Notes: generated by a model not told the origin, from the sequence alone. Counted from the stretch's first letter, positions 44,052-52,697 are shown. The stretch is 64,000 nt of DNA from Cloacibacterium sp. TD35 (GCF_028864635.1 NZ_CP104850.1:248001-312000), one strand, 5' to 3'. Numbers and translations: made by a program.

Positions 44052-46544
44052 TTACAACAATCCAAATTGTTCAAAATGATGCGTAAAATGTTTTCTGTGC
44101 ATCAACTCCATCATTTCTTTATTGAGCTTTCCAAAGACAAAATGCATATGCTTCACTTCTGGATTTTCTCTGTAATAAATCTGATATTTCTGAAGATTTT
44201 CTAAAAATTTCTCTTTGGCTTGCTCCAGATTTTTATATTTCAACTCTAGTAAAGTTCCATCTTCTGGAAGGAACGGCGCAGGAAAATCTTTTGGCATTTT
44301 TCGGTGATTGTATAGAGAATTTTGATACTTTTCTAAATGTTCTTCTGGTGTGAAACATTTCTCCACTTCTGGTTCACCAATGCTGTACAGCAAAGTTATT
44401 TCTAAATGTTCCAGCATTTGTTGAGCAGTCATTTTTCCCCAATTCGGCTTCGTACTTTCAGTTAAGTTGTTCAATAATTTTTGAATATTTCTTTTATTCA
44501 GTTCAATGAAAGGAGATTTTTTGGCAACCAAAGTCAAAATGGTAGCGACACAAACCACTTCTTCTCTTTGATTGACTACTTCAACCAACCATTTTACCAC
44601 TCCACTTGGAATATTTCTGCCTTTTACTCCTCTGTTGATTTTTTCTTTAGCCGTCAAATAAACGGTAATAGTATCCCCAGCATAAACTGGCTTAAAGAAA
44701 CTTGCATTTTCTAGTCCATAATTGGCAATTACAGGCCCTTTTTTTCCTGAAACGAATAAACCAGCAGCAGCAGAAAGAATGAAATACCCATGAGCTACCG
44801 TTTTGTCAAAAATAGTTCCGTTTAAGCTGGTAGAGTCTGTATGTGCATAAAAATGATCCCAAGAAACATTAGAAAAATTCACAATATCTGCTTCCGTAAC
44901 TGTTCTTCCTGCGGTTTCTAGAGAATCTCCAACTTCTACTTCTTCAAAATATTTTTGGAAAGGATGCTTATCACTGAATTTCTTTTCTGCTCCTTGAGTA
45001 TAAACTTTTGTAATCGCCGTCAAAACATCTGGCGAACCTTGAATTGCAGTTTTTTGTAAAAAGAAATGAAGTCCGTTCAAACCTCCCATTTCTTCGCCAC
45101 CACCAGCTCTTCCAGGACCACCATGCATCAATGTAGGAAGCGGTGAACCATGACCTGTACTTTCTTTGGCATTATCTCTATTCAAAACAAAAATTCTTCC
45201 ATGAGAACTCGCCATTTTCCAAGAAGTTTCTGCCACAAATTTCTCATCATGCGAAATAATAGAACCTACTAAACTTCCTTTTCCTCGTTTTGCTAAAGCA
45301 GCAGCTTCTTCTGCATCTTTGTAAGGCATAATCGTAGAAACTGGGCCAAAAGCTTCGAGTTCGTGAGATATATTTTTTTCAAAAGGTTTATCATTATAGA
45401 AAACTTTCGGAGTAAAGAAAGCTCCGTTTTCATAATTTGCTTCTACCAAATCATGCTTTCCATCGTAGATGAGTTCTGTTTCTGCTTTTAAAAGATTTAC
45501 TTTTTCTTCTAAAATCTGCATTTGTTCTTTGCCTACGATGGAACCCATTTTGGTTTCTCTGCTTAATGGATTTCCAATTTTTGTAGCATCTAAAGCTTTA
45601 GACAAAGCATTTTGAACATCACCAACTAAATTTTCAGGAACAATGATTCTGCGGATGGCTGTACATTTTTGTCCAGCTTTTGTCGTCATCTCATTTTTAA
45701 CTTCTTTGATGAACAAATCAAATTCTGGAGTTCCCGGTTTGGCATCTAACCCAAGAATAGAACAGTTTAATGAATCTGCTTCCATATTAAAACGAACCGC
45801 ATTTCCAGAAATTGACGGTAGCACTTTCAGTTTTCTACCTGTATTTGCGGAGCCTGTAAAAACCACAGAATCTCCATCTTTTACAAAATTCAAAATATTG
45901 CCTGGTTCGCCACAAACCAACTGAACTGCACCTTCAGGAAGATAACCGCTTTCTATCATATCTTTGAAAACTTCATTCGTAAGATAAGAACTGTACGGCG
46001 AAGGTTTTACAACAGCTGGAACTCCTGCCAAAAGCGATGTAGACAATTTTTCTAACATTCCCCAAACTGGAAAATTATAGGCATTGATTTGTACAGAAAT
46101 ACCTTCACTTGGTGTCAGAATATGCGTTCCGAGATGCGTTCCGTTGGCAGAAATTTTCTGTGTATCTCCATCTACCCAAAATGGTGTATTGGGCAACATT
46201 CTTTTTGCCAAACCTGAATAGGTGAAAAAAGTACCGAAACCGCCTTCTATATCCACCCAAGAATCAATATGAGTGGCTCCTGTTTTATAAGAAAGTTCAT
46301 AGTATTTTTTCTTTCTTTCGAGGAGATAAAGTGCTACTTTTTTGAGCATTTCTCCACGGTCGTAAAAAGTCATAGAAGACAAGTTTTTATAACCTGTGGT
46401 TCTTCCAAAATGCAATGCTTCTTCAAAATCTAGTCCCGAAGTATCTGAAATGGCAACCAGTTCTCCGTTTACAGCATTATAAAGCGGAATTTCGTGGCCG
46501 TTTCCTTCAATCCATTGTCCTGATATATAGTTTTTTAGTTTCAT
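44052..46544 (-). CDS. paaZ: PaaZ: oxepin-CoA hydrolase / 3-oxo-5,6-dehydrosuberyl-CoA semialdehyde dehydrogenase, with extra C-terminal domain
   Basis: Bifunctional ring-cleavage enzyme of phenylacetate degradation. 830 residues. The aldehyde dehydrogenase domain (about 1-515) has Glu255 in FNMEADS and Cys294 in AGQKCTAIRR. The MaoC-type hydratase domain (about 530-675) has the active-site stretch SNVSWDHFYAHTD (Asp561 and His566 region) and AHGYFILSAAAGLF. A further about 150 residues (680-830), with MTAQQMLEHLEITLL and HFTHHFEQFGLL, are absent from the E. coli enzyme (about 680 residues) and look like a DUF1569/DinB-like four-helix domain with possible metal-binding His. Octamer repeats lie just upstream of the ATG. 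Confidence 0.93.
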   Translation of the reverse strand: MKLKNYISGQWIEGNGHEIPLYNAVNGELVAISDTSGLDFEEALHFGRTTGYKNLSSMTFYDRGEMLKKVALYLLERKKKYYELSYKTGATHIDSWVDIEGGFGTFFTYSGLAKRMLPNTPFWVDGDTQKISANGTHLGTHILTPSEGISVQINAYNFPVWGMLEKLSTSLLAGVPAVVKPSPYSSYLTNEVFKDMIESGYLPEGAVQLVCGEPGNILNFVKDGDSVVFTGSANTGRKLKVLPSISGNAVRFNMEADSLNCSILGLDAKPGTPEFDLFIKEVKNEMTTKAGQKCTAIRRIIVPENLVGDVQNALSKALDATKIGNPLSRETKMGSIVGKEQMQILEEKVNLLKAETELIYDGKHDLVEANYENGAFFTPKVFYNDKPFEKNISHELEAFGPVSTIMPYKDAEEAAALAKRGKGSLVGSIISHDEKFVAETSWKMASSHGRIFVLNRDNAKESTGHGSPLPTLMHGGPGRAGGGEEMGGLNGLHFFLQKTAIQGSPDVLTAITKVYTQGAEKKFSDKHPFQKYFEEVEVGDSLETAGRTVTEADIVNFSNVSWDHFYAHTDSTSLNGTIFDKTVAHGYFILSAAAGLFVSGKKGPVIANYGLENASFFKPVYAGDTITVYLTAKEKINRGVKGRNIPSGVVKWLVEVVNQREEVVCVATILTLVAKKSPFIELNKRNIQKLLNNLTESTKPNWGKMTAQQMLEHLEITLLYSIGEPEVEKCFTPEEHLEKYQNSLYNHRKMPKDFPAPFLPEDGTLLELKYKNLEQAKEKFLENLQKYQIYYRENPEVKHMHFVFGKLNKEMMELMHRKHFTHHFEQFGLL

Positions 46545-46553
46545 ATGTTTAAT

Positions 46554-46585
46554 GTGATGATGCGATAATTAGATAATTCTAAGAT
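46554..46585. repeat. Degenerate octamer array upstream of paaZ
   Basis: GTGATGAT GCGATAAT TAGATAAT TCTAAGAT, four 8-bp units in the paaY-paaZ spacer. The same family (TTGATAAT) recurs at 49250-49281. Confidence 0.65.
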
Positions 46586-46603
46586 TAAAAATTTTTGGCG
46601 CCA

Positions 46604-47194
46604 TTATTTTGTCCAAATCGTGTAATCTACAATTTTGGTGGGCGTTTGTTCTACAAATTCTGTGTACGGTTCGCAAGGTTGAATGGCAATGTGACCTTCA
46701 CGAGCCAATTCTTGATAAATAGCGGTTCCTTTGGTTTTCCAAGCAATCATTTCGTCTGAAACTTCGCGAATAATTTTTGCAGGACTGCCAACGATCAATT
46801 TTCTATTTTCCGAAATAAAACCAGTGGGAACGAAACTCAAAGCCCCGATAATGCATTCGTCTCCGATTTTGGCATTGTCCATCACTACGGCGTTCATCCC
46901 AACCAAACAATTTTTGCCAATGTGCGCCGAATGAATAATCGCACCGTGACCAATATGCGCCGATTCTTCTAAAATAGTCGGAATTCCCGGAAAAACGTGA
47001 AGCGTACAGTTTTCTTGAACGTTTGCGCCGTCTTTGATAATTATTTTTCCCCAATCTCCACGCAAAACAGCATTGGGACCGATGTATACTTCTTCCCCTA
47101 TTTCTACATTTCCTATAATTACCGCTTGAGGATGAATGTATGCTGATTTTCTAATGATGGGTTTTATGCCGTGGTATGAATAAATATTTGCCAT
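46604..47194 (-). CDS. paaY: PaaY-like gamma-carbonic-anhydrase-fold thioesterase
   Basis: 196 residues of left-handed beta-helix (hexapeptide repeats such as AVIIGNVEIGEEVYIGPNAVLRGDWG). The metal-binding His pattern HIGHGAIIHSAHIG is present. In paa clusters PaaY hydrolyses dead-end ring-epoxide CoA derivatives and protects the pathway; that assignment here rests on location between paaZ and paaJ and on the fold. The C-terminal helix (YQELAREGHIAIQPCEPYTE) is longer than in plain gamma carbonic anhydrases, as in PaaY. Confidence 0.88.
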   Translation of the reverse strand: MANIYSYHGIKPIIRKSAYIHPQAVIIGNVEIGEEVYIGPNAVLRGDWGKIIIKDGANVQENCTLHVFPGIPTILEESAHIGHGAIIHSAHIGKNCLVGMNAVVMDNAKIGDECIIGALSFVPTGFISENRKLIVGSPAKIIREVSDEMIAWKTKGTAIYQELAREGHIAIQPCEPYTEFVEQTPTKIVDYTIWTK

Positions 47195-47209
47195 ATATTT
47201 TTATTTATA

Positions 47210-47358
47210 TTCTTTTGTCTTGAAACAAAAGAACCAAAAGTTCAAGACTGTGAATTCTCGGCTAAAATTTTTCATTAATTCTAAAATCCCTGAAACTCGC
47301 TTCGCTCAAACAGCAGGAATTTTTTAACTAATCAATTTCAAAATTTTTTAACGCCTCC
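47210..47358 (-). repeat. Long intergenic repeat, copy 2
   Basis: Read on the minus strand it starts GGAGGCGTTAAAAAA, passes TTGTTTGAGCGAAGCGAGTT-like TGTTTGAGCGAAGCGAGTTT and AATTTTAGCCGAGAA, and ends TTTTGGTTCTTTTGTTTCAAGACAAAAGAA. Related to 19760-19910 throughout. Lies between paaJ and paaY inside the paa cluster. Confidence 0.85.
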
Positions 47359-47386
47359 AATTCAATGTCAAAAAAAGAAAAAGCTT

Positions 47387-48595
47387 TTAAATTTTTTCAA
47401 TGATCATTGCGTATCCTTGTCCAACTCCGATACAGAGCGTACAAAGTGCATATTTTTTATTTTTTTTCTGTAATTCTAAAGCAGCAGTTCCTACAATTCT
47501 AGTTCCTGACATTCCGAGAGGATGACCCAAGGCAATCGCACCACCATTTGGATTTAATCGTTCGTCTTTTGCATCAATCTCTAATTCCTGTAAAACTGAT
47601 AATGCTTGAGCTGCAAAAGCTTCGTTGAGTTCAATAATATCCATATCTTCTAACGAAAGACTGGCTCTAGAAAGCGCTTTTTTAGTCGCTTCTACTGGTC
47701 CGATTCCCATAATTCTAGGTTCTACACCAACCACTGCGCTTGAAATAATTTTTGCCAATGGCTTCAAATTATATTTTTTTACTGCATCTTCACTTGCCAA
47801 AATCATGGCAGCAGCTCCGTCATTTAAACCCGAAGAATTTCCTGCAGTAACACTTCCGTCTTCTTTTTTGAAAGCAGGTCTTAGCTTCGCTAATTTGTCT
47901 AAAGTAGTATCTGGTTTTACAAATTCGTCTTCTGAAAAGATTTTCGGTTCTCCTTTTTTTTGTGGAATTTCTACTTTTACAATTTCTTGAGCTAATCTTC
48001 CTGAATTTTGAGCAGAAGTAGCTTTTTGCTGAGAAAACAATGCGAATTCATCTTGCGCTTCTCTGGAAATTTTATAGATTTCGGCTAGATTTTCAGCGGT
48101 TTCTCCCATTCCATCAACTCCGTAGAGTTCTTTCATTTTAGGATTAATAAACCTCCACCCGAAACTGCTATCAAATAACTGTACGTCTCTGCCAAAAGGC
48201 TGAGCAGATTTACTCAAAACATAAGGCGCTCTAGACATCTGTTCAACTCCTCCAGTCAAATAAATTTCGCCTTCACCAATTGCAATAGCTCTGTAGGCAT
48301 TGGCAATTGCTGCCATTCCAGAAGCGCATAATCTGTTCACGGTTTCTCCACCAATTTTTATAGGAAGTTCTGCCAAAAGTGAAGCCATTCTTGCTACATT
48401 TCGGTTATCTTCGCCAGCTTGATTGGCACAACCTAAAATCACGTCTTCTATTTCTTCGGCGGGAATTTGTGGATTTCTCTTTACAATTTCCTTCAAAACG
48501 ATGGCTGCTAAATCATCTGCTCTTACTTCTGACAAGCCTCCTTGAAATTTAGCAATCGGTGTTCTGATGTAATCTATGATGTATACTTCTTTCAT
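47387..48595 (-). CDS. paaJ: PaaJ: 3-oxoadipyl-CoA / 3-oxo-5,6-dehydrosuberyl-CoA thiolase
   Basis: 402-residue acetyl-CoA acyltransferase that releases acetyl-CoA twice in phenylacetate degradation. Catalytic Cys90 in NRLCASGMAAIANA, the His in GGAIALGHPLGMSGTRI and the second Cys in CTLCIGVGQG are all present, as is the GGVEQMSRAPYV motif. Family membership is certain; the PaaJ assignment among degradative thiolases follows from gene context and good length match. Confidence 0.92.
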   Translation of the reverse strand: MKEVYIIDYIRTPIAKFQGGLSEVRADDLAAIVLKEIVKRNPQIPAEEIEDVILGCANQAGEDNRNVARMASLLAELPIKIGGETVNRLCASGMAAIANAYRAIAIGEGEIYLTGGVEQMSRAPYVLSKSAQPFGRDVQLFDSSFGWRFINPKMKELYGVDGMGETAENLAEIYKISREAQDEFALFSQQKATSAQNSGRLAQEIVKVEIPQKKGEPKIFSEDEFVKPDTTLDKLAKLRPAFKKEDGSVTAGNSSGLNDGAAAMILASEDAVKKYNLKPLAKIISSAVVGVEPRIMGIGPVEATKKALSRASLSLEDMDIIELNEAFAAQALSVLQELEIDAKDERLNPNGGAIALGHPLGMSGTRIVGTAALELQKKNKKYALCTLCIGVGQGYAMIIEKI

Positions 48596-48609
48596 ATCTG
48601 ATTTCGAAA

Positions 48610-49023
48610 TTATAAATCAACTACTTTTTTATCAATTTTATAAACAGTTCCTCTGAAACTTGCGACCACCACTTTATGCTGATTGGTAATCGCAATATCA
48701 TAAACTGCCGTTTTTCTGGTATCTGCCATGAGAATACTCTCGGCAAAAAGGGTGTCTCCTAAACGCACTGCTTTGGTAAAATTAATCATGCAATTTAGTG
48801 CAACTGCTGCATCTCCCGTATTGTTAGAAGAAAATGCCAATGCAGAATCTGCAAAAGCAAAAGTTACTCCGCCATGAACTGTTTTTAAGCCATTAATCAT
48901 CTCTTTTTTGATGGGCATTTCAATCAAACAGTAGTGTTCACGAACCTCAACCAGTTTTATCTCCATCCATTGAGAGAAGAAATCTTGATTGAGCATATAT
49001 TGTGCGGTTTCTAATGGTGTCAT
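48610..49023 (-). CDS. paaI: PaaI: hydroxyphenylacetyl-CoA thioesterase
   Basis: 137-residue hotdog-fold thioesterase. The active-site region INGLKTVHGGVTFAFADSALAFSSN (with the HGG and Asp) is typical of PaaI, which hydrolyses stalled phenylacetyl-CoA intermediates. It lies 14 bp upstream of the paaJ start, and with the 68-residue membrane protein gene 10 bp upstream. Confidence 0.92.
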   Translation of the reverse strand: MTPLETAQYMLNQDFFSQWMEIKLVEVREHYCLIEMPIKKEMINGLKTVHGGVTFAFADSALAFSSNNTGDAAVALNCMINFTKAVRLGDTLFAESILMADTRKTAVYDIAITNQHKVVVASFRGTVYKIDKKVVDL

Positions 49024-49033
49024 TTTTTTGAAA

Positions 49034-49240
49034 TTATTTAAGTTTTCTACCTTTTAAAAAGCTATTGTATATAGTGAAAATTAAAACAAATACTGCTAAA
49101 ATCAACCATTTATCTTGGAAAAACTGTACAAAAGTATCCTCAGAATTGTTAATGAATTTATTCATAAAAAAACTCATCGGAACAATAATTACGAAAGATA
49201 AAATAGCGTTTATGATTGCAATAATTAGTTTTGGATTCAT
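49034..49240 (-). CDS. Small two-helix membrane protein in the paa cluster
   Basis: 68 residues, not recognised as a paa component. Two hydrophobic helices (about 4-27, LIIAIINAILSFVIIVPMSFFM, and 45-61, WLILAVFVLIFTIYN) connected by a short acidic loop; basic C-terminus (KGRKLK). ATG start. It lies between paaH and paaI with tight spacing, so it is probably expressed with them. Could be a passenger gene. Confidence 0.6.
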   Translation of the reverse strand: MNPKLIIAIINAILSFVIIVPMSFFMNKFINNSEDTFVQFFQDKWLILAVFVLIFTIYNSFLKGRKLK

Positions 49241-49249
49241 ATTTTGAAT

Positions 49250-49281
49250 TTGATAATGCGTTAATGAGACAATTTGATAAT
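49250..49281. repeat. Degenerate octamer array between paaH and the small membrane protein gene
   Basis: TTGATAAT GCGTTAAT GAGACAAT TTGATAAT, four 8-bp units sharing a terminal AAT. Confidence 0.7.
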
Positions 49282-49298
49282 GAAACTCATCTCTTAAA

Positions 49299-50492
49299 TT
49301 AATTCAATTTTCTAAGCAACGGACTTTGTCTGTAGCGTTCTTCTTGGTACTCTTCGTAGAGATTTTGTAAGACTTCCGAAATTTTTGGATAACCTATTTC
49401 TTTTCCCCAATTCAATAATCCTTTCGGATAATTTACGCCTTTTTGCATCGCAGTTTCTATATCTTCATCATTGGCAATACCTAATCTTTTTGCTTCTACC
49501 GCTTCATTAATCAACATAGAAATAATTCTCATGAAAATCATTTCATACAGACTTTCATCTTTTTGAGGAACTTGTTTTTCACTTCCATCAGAATAATCAT
49601 AAAAGCCTTTTCCTGTTTTTCTACCAAGTAATTTGGCTTCGCTCATTCTTTGCTGAAGCAAGGAAGGTTTATATTTGGGATCGAAAAAATAATCTTGATA
49701 AACCGTTTTCGTTACCGAAAAATTAACATCAATTCCTATTAAATCCATCAATTCAAATGGTCCCATTTTAAAATTCCCCAAAGATTTCATCGCATCATCT
49801 ACTTGTTCTGGCGTTGCCAAATTTTCTTCTACAATTCTCAAAGCTTCACCATAAAAAGGTCTTGCAATTCTGTTGACAATAAAACCGGGAACATCTTTCG
49901 CTATGATAGGAGATTTACCCCAAGATTTCATTAAATCTACAATTTCTTGAGCCAAATTATTCTCAGTCAACAATCCTGAAATCACCTCCACCAAAGGCAT
50001 TAATGGTGCTGGATTGAAAAAATGAATTCCGATAAAACGTTCAGGATTTTTAAGCTCTGCCTGAAGTGATGTAATGGAAATAGACGAAGTATTAGAACCC
50101 AAAATACATTTTTCTGAAACATAGGTTTCTAATTCGGCGAAAACTTTTTGCTTGATTTCTTTATTTTCGATGATGGCTTCTATGACCAAATCACAATCTT
50201 TCAATTCCTTGATTTCTTGGCAAGGCTTAATTTGGCTGAAAATTTCTAAGGATTTTTCTGCAGAAATTTTTCCTTTTTCTGCTAATTTGTCTAATATAGA
50301 TTTTAAATTTTTTAGAGATTTTTCGGTTTGTGAGAAGTTAGCATCGTATAAAAAAACCCTACAATTTGCAGTAGCTGCCACTTGCGCAATGCCAATTCCC
50401 ATAGTCCCAGAGCCGATGATTCCTATTTTTGAGATTCCAGATTCGAGATTCGAGACTCTAGACTCTTGGTTCTTGATTCTTGATTCTTGCAT
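49299..50492 (-). CDS. paaH: PaaH: 3-hydroxyacyl-CoA dehydrogenase
   Basis: 397 residues. Oxidises 3-hydroxyadipyl-CoA to 3-oxoadipyl-CoA with NAD. Rossmann motif GIIGSGTMGIG (about 24-34), LVIEAIIENKEIKQ, the catalytic His in GIHFFNPAPLMPLVE, and two C-terminal 3HCDH domains (KDVPGFIVNRIARPF; GRKTGKGFYDYS). The first 20 residues (MQESRIKNQESRVSNLESG) are not family sequence: they are encoded by eight degenerate 7-bp repeats that begin right after the ATG. No other usable start exists between them and the Rossmann fold, so the repeat tract must be translated. Confidence 0.93.
   Translation of the reverse strand: MQESRIKNQESRVSNLESGISKIGIIGSGTMGIGIAQVAATANCRVFLYDANFSQTEKSLKNLKSILDKLAEKGKISAEKSLEIFSQIKPCQEIKELKDCDLVIEAIIENKEIKQKVFAELETYVSEKCILGSNTSSISITSLQAELKNPERFIGIHFFNPAPLMPLVEVISGLLTENNLAQEIVDLMKSWGKSPIIAKDVPGFIVNRIARPFYGEALRIVEENLATPEQVDDAMKSLGNFKMGPFELMDLIGIDVNFSVTKTVYQDYFFDPKYKPSLLQQRMSEAKLLGRKTGKGFYDYSDGSEKQVPQKDESLYEMIFMRIISMLINEAVEAKRLGIANDEDIETAMQKGVNYPKGLLNWGKEIGYPKISEVLQNLYEEYQEERYRQSPLLRKLN
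50434..50489. repeat. Eight degenerate heptamers within the start of paaH
   Basis: Plus strand: ATTCCAG ATTCGAG ATTCGAG then ACTCTAG ACTCTTG then GTTCTTG ATTCTTG ATTCTTG, directly abutting the paaH ATG (50490-50492). A unit of 7 bp changes reading frame with each gained or lost copy. Confidence 0.85.
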
Positions 50493-50497
50493 CTTTG

Positions 50498-51295
50498 TTA
50501 TTTTCCTGTATAATTAGGCTTTCTTTTTTCTAAAAATGCAGTAACGCCTTCTTTGAAATCTTGGGTTTCTGCTGCGTCTTGTTGATAAATTCCTTCTAAA
50601 TCTAATTGCTCTTTTAAATCGTTTTCATAAGAGTAATTGAATGCTTTTTTGGTTAACGCAATCGCTTTTGTTGGTAAATGAGAAAGCGTTTCTAGAACTT
50701 CCATATATTTTGTAGAAAATTCTGCATCACCGAAAACATCTGCAATTAAACCTAGTTTCAAAGCATCATTTGCCGTGAGTTTTTTCCCTGTAAAAGCAAG
50801 ATAATTCGCTTGTTGACGTCCTACTAACTTTGGCAACCAATACGTTCCGCCAGTATCTGGAATTAAGCCAATATTTACAAAAGCTTGAGAAAAATAGGAA
50901 TTTTCTGTAGCCAAACAAATATCACAAATCAGCGCCAACATTGCTCCAGCTCCAACTGCAGGACCATTCACCAAAGAAACGACTGGTTTTCTACAATGTG
51001 CTATTTCTTCTACTAAAGGATTGTAATAGTCTACCACCATTTTCTGAATCACTCTTTCTTCCTCTACATTTCCGAGTGAAAGTGCTTCCTTCAAATTTTG
51101 CCCCGAACAAAAAGCTTTTCCTCTGCCAGAAAGTGCTACACAACGCACGTTTTCATCTTCATTGCATTCTACAATGAAATTTTTCAACTCTTGGAGTAAA
51201 ACTTTATTGAGTGAATTATAAGTTTCGGGCTGATTGAGATAAGCGATTTTCAACTTACCCTCGAAATGGGCTTCTATTTCTATCTGAGTGTACAT
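50498..51295 (-). CDS. paaG: PaaG: 1,2-epoxyphenylacetyl-CoA isomerase
   Basis: 265-residue crotonase-fold enzyme that converts ring-1,2-epoxyphenylacetyl-CoA to oxepin-CoA. Segments GRGKAFCSGQNLKEA and GPAVGAGAMLALICDICLA form the oxyanion hole; VNIGLIPDTGGTYWLPKLVG is the PaaG-type central motif (IGLIPD replaces the two-Glu hydratase pattern). Ends NYTGK, typical C-terminal crotonase tail ...EKRKPNYTGK. Its start is followed upstream by a 115-bp spacer holding octamer repeats. Confidence 0.9.
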   Translation of the reverse strand: MYTQIEIEAHFEGKLKIAYLNQPETYNSLNKVLLQELKNFIVECNEDENVRCVALSGRGKAFCSGQNLKEALSLGNVEEERVIQKMVVDYYNPLVEEIAHCRKPVVSLVNGPAVGAGAMLALICDICLATENSYFSQAFVNIGLIPDTGGTYWLPKLVGRQQANYLAFTGKKLTANDALKLGLIADVFGDAEFSTKYMEVLETLSHLPTKAIALTKKAFNYSYENDLKEQLDLEGIYQQDAAETQDFKEGVTAFLEKRKPNYTGK

Positions 51296-51313
51296 TTTTC
51301 TTTAGAATTGTTA

Positions 51314-51345
51314 ATTTGTAAAATCGTAAAGTCGTTTTTACAAAT
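51314..51345. repeat. Inverted repeat in the paaD-paaG spacer
   Basis: ATTTGTAAAA...TTTTTACAAAT, a 10-bp stem with internal octamer-like units (GTAAAATC, GTAAAGTC). Could fold as an mRNA hairpin between paaD and paaG. Confidence 0.6.
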
Positions 51346-51369
51346 CTAATGTTTTTATGTGATTTTTTT

Positions 51370-51409
51370 AGTTCTGCGATTTTGCAACTTTACAGTTCCA
51401 CAATTTTAC
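51370..51409. repeat. Five degenerate octamers in the paaD-paaG spacer
   Basis: AGTTCTGC GATTTTGC then AACTTTAC AGTTCCAC then AATTTTAC, ending at the paaD stop region. Confidence 0.75.
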
Positions 51410-51410
51410 G

Positions 51411-51875
51411 CTAATGACATTTAAAATAATCAAAAGGTTCTAAACAATCTTGGCACTGATAACCGGCTTTGCAAAGTGTAGACCCAAATCTGCTGATTTG
51501 CATAGTATTTTCGCTACCGCATCTTGGACATTTTTTGGGAATGTGAAGATGGTTTTCGTCTGCACCTTTTTCTGGTGGAACAATTCCGTAAGCTCTCAAT
51601 TTTTCTCTAGCTTCATCAGTCATCCAATCAGTAGTCCAAATCGGAAACATTTTGGTAACTACTTTTGCAGAAATCCCTATTTCTTTAAACAGTTTGACAA
51701 TATCTTCTTCGATATTAAACATAGCCGGACACGCAGAATAAGTAGGCGTAATGATAATTTCTGCTTCTTTTTCAGAAATCATTTTTGCATCACGAACAAT
51801 CCCGAGCTCCACGATGTTAATCACTGGAATTTCAGGGTCTGGAATCTGAGTGAGTATTTCTAATAAATCTTGCAT
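51411..51875 (-). CDS. paaD: PaaD: phenylacetyl-CoA epoxidase accessory subunit
   Basis: 154 residues from ATG 51875 (MQDLLEILTQIPDPEIPVIN), 2 bp after the paaC stop; the frame opens five codons further up but that overlaps paaC. N-terminal MIP18/DUF59 fold and a C-terminal zinc-ribbon-like set of cysteines (CPRCGSENT... CKAGYQCQDC), both typical of PaaD. Needed for assembly or maturation of the PaaABC(E) monooxygenase. Part of the tight paaABCD block. Confidence 0.93.
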   Translation of the reverse strand: MQDLLEILTQIPDPEIPVINIVELGIVRDAKMISEKEAEIIITPTYSACPAMFNIEEDIVKLFKEIGISAKVVTKMFPIWTTDWMTDEAREKLRAYGIVPPEKGADENHLHIPKKCPRCGSENTMQISRFGSTLCKAGYQCQDCLEPFDYFKCH

Positions 51876-51877
51876 TT

Positions 51878-52618
51878 CTACCAAACACAATTTGGATAGG
51901 TTCTTTGCATATACTGTAATTCACACAAAATATACCCAAAATATTCGGTGTGAATTCCTTTTCTGCTTCCTTTTTGCATAAATTCTGAAGCAGGAATTTC
52001 TAAACCAAATTTGGCAAAATCTTCTGCGATTTTAGCTTTCCATTCTTCATGAAGTTGTTTGGAAGCAGGAGTTAAATTCAGTGCCACCAAATTTTCCTCT
52101 TCTTCTACTTCATCAAAAAGTCCACCTGTGTATTCCCAAAGATTTTCGAGAGCCGCTTCTATTCTTTTTCGGCTTTCTTCAGTTCCTTGAGCAAAAATGC
52201 GCATCCAAGTTTCAGTATGTGTATAGTGATATTTTACTTCTTTCAGAGATTTTTGAGCAATGGCTCTCAGGTCTTCATCTGCAGAATTGCTTAAATTTTC
52301 ATACAATAATTTTTGATAAACGGCAAAGAAATAAGCCTTCATAATGGTATTGGCATAATCACCGTTTGGTAATTCTACCAATTGTGCATTGAGGTATTCT
52401 TTTTCCACACGAAGCATGGCAAAATCATCTGCAGTTCTGCCGTCATTAAATAAATTTGCTGCTAAATTATAGAAATTATTGGCTTGCCCCAATTGATCAA
52501 GAGCGATGTTAATGACCGCAATATCTTCTTCCAAGTACGGACCTTTTCCGCACCATTCTGCCAATCTTTGCCCCATTATCAGGGAATCATCTGCGAGTTT
52601 TAGGAGGTAGTTTTTCAT
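51878..52618 (-). CDS. paaC: PaaC: phenylacetyl-CoA epoxidase structural subunit
   Basis: 246 residues, ferritin-like helical fold of the PaaA/PaaC type without the complete diiron ligand set. LADDSLIMGQRLAEWCGKGPYLEEDIA at the N-terminus, KEVKYHYTHTETWM in the middle and the C-terminal SRKGIHTEYFGYILCELQYMQ are family landmarks. Forms the PaaAC core with PaaA. Confidence 0.94.
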   Translation of the reverse strand: MKNYLLKLADDSLIMGQRLAEWCGKGPYLEEDIAVINIALDQLGQANNFYNLAANLFNDGRTADDFAMLRVEKEYLNAQLVELPNGDYANTIMKAYFFAVYQKLLYENLSNSADEDLRAIAQKSLKEVKYHYTHTETWMRIFAQGTEESRKRIEAALENLWEYTGGLFDEVEEEENLVALNLTPASKQLHEEWKAKIAEDFAKFGLEIPASEFMQKGSRKGIHTEYFGYILCELQYMQRTYPNCVW

Positions 52619-52623
52619 TTTTT

Positions 52624-52690
52624 TAGAATCAAAAAATAAGAACCAAGAACCAAGATAAAAAGTCTTACATCTTGATACTTGAATCTAATT
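52624..52690. repeat. Degenerate heptamer tract between paaB and paaC
   Basis: Contains AAGAACC AAGAACC AAGATAA on the plus strand and ATCTTGA TACTTGA ATCT further right, from the same ATTCTTG/GTTCTTG family seen at 50434-50489. Confidence 0.55.
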
Positions 52691-52697
52691 GTCTGTT

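Noticed and set aside
50434-50489. CRISPR-like array
   Set aside because: Units are 7 bp, degenerate, tandem and without spacers; the other arrays in the paa region have the same character. No cas genes nearby.
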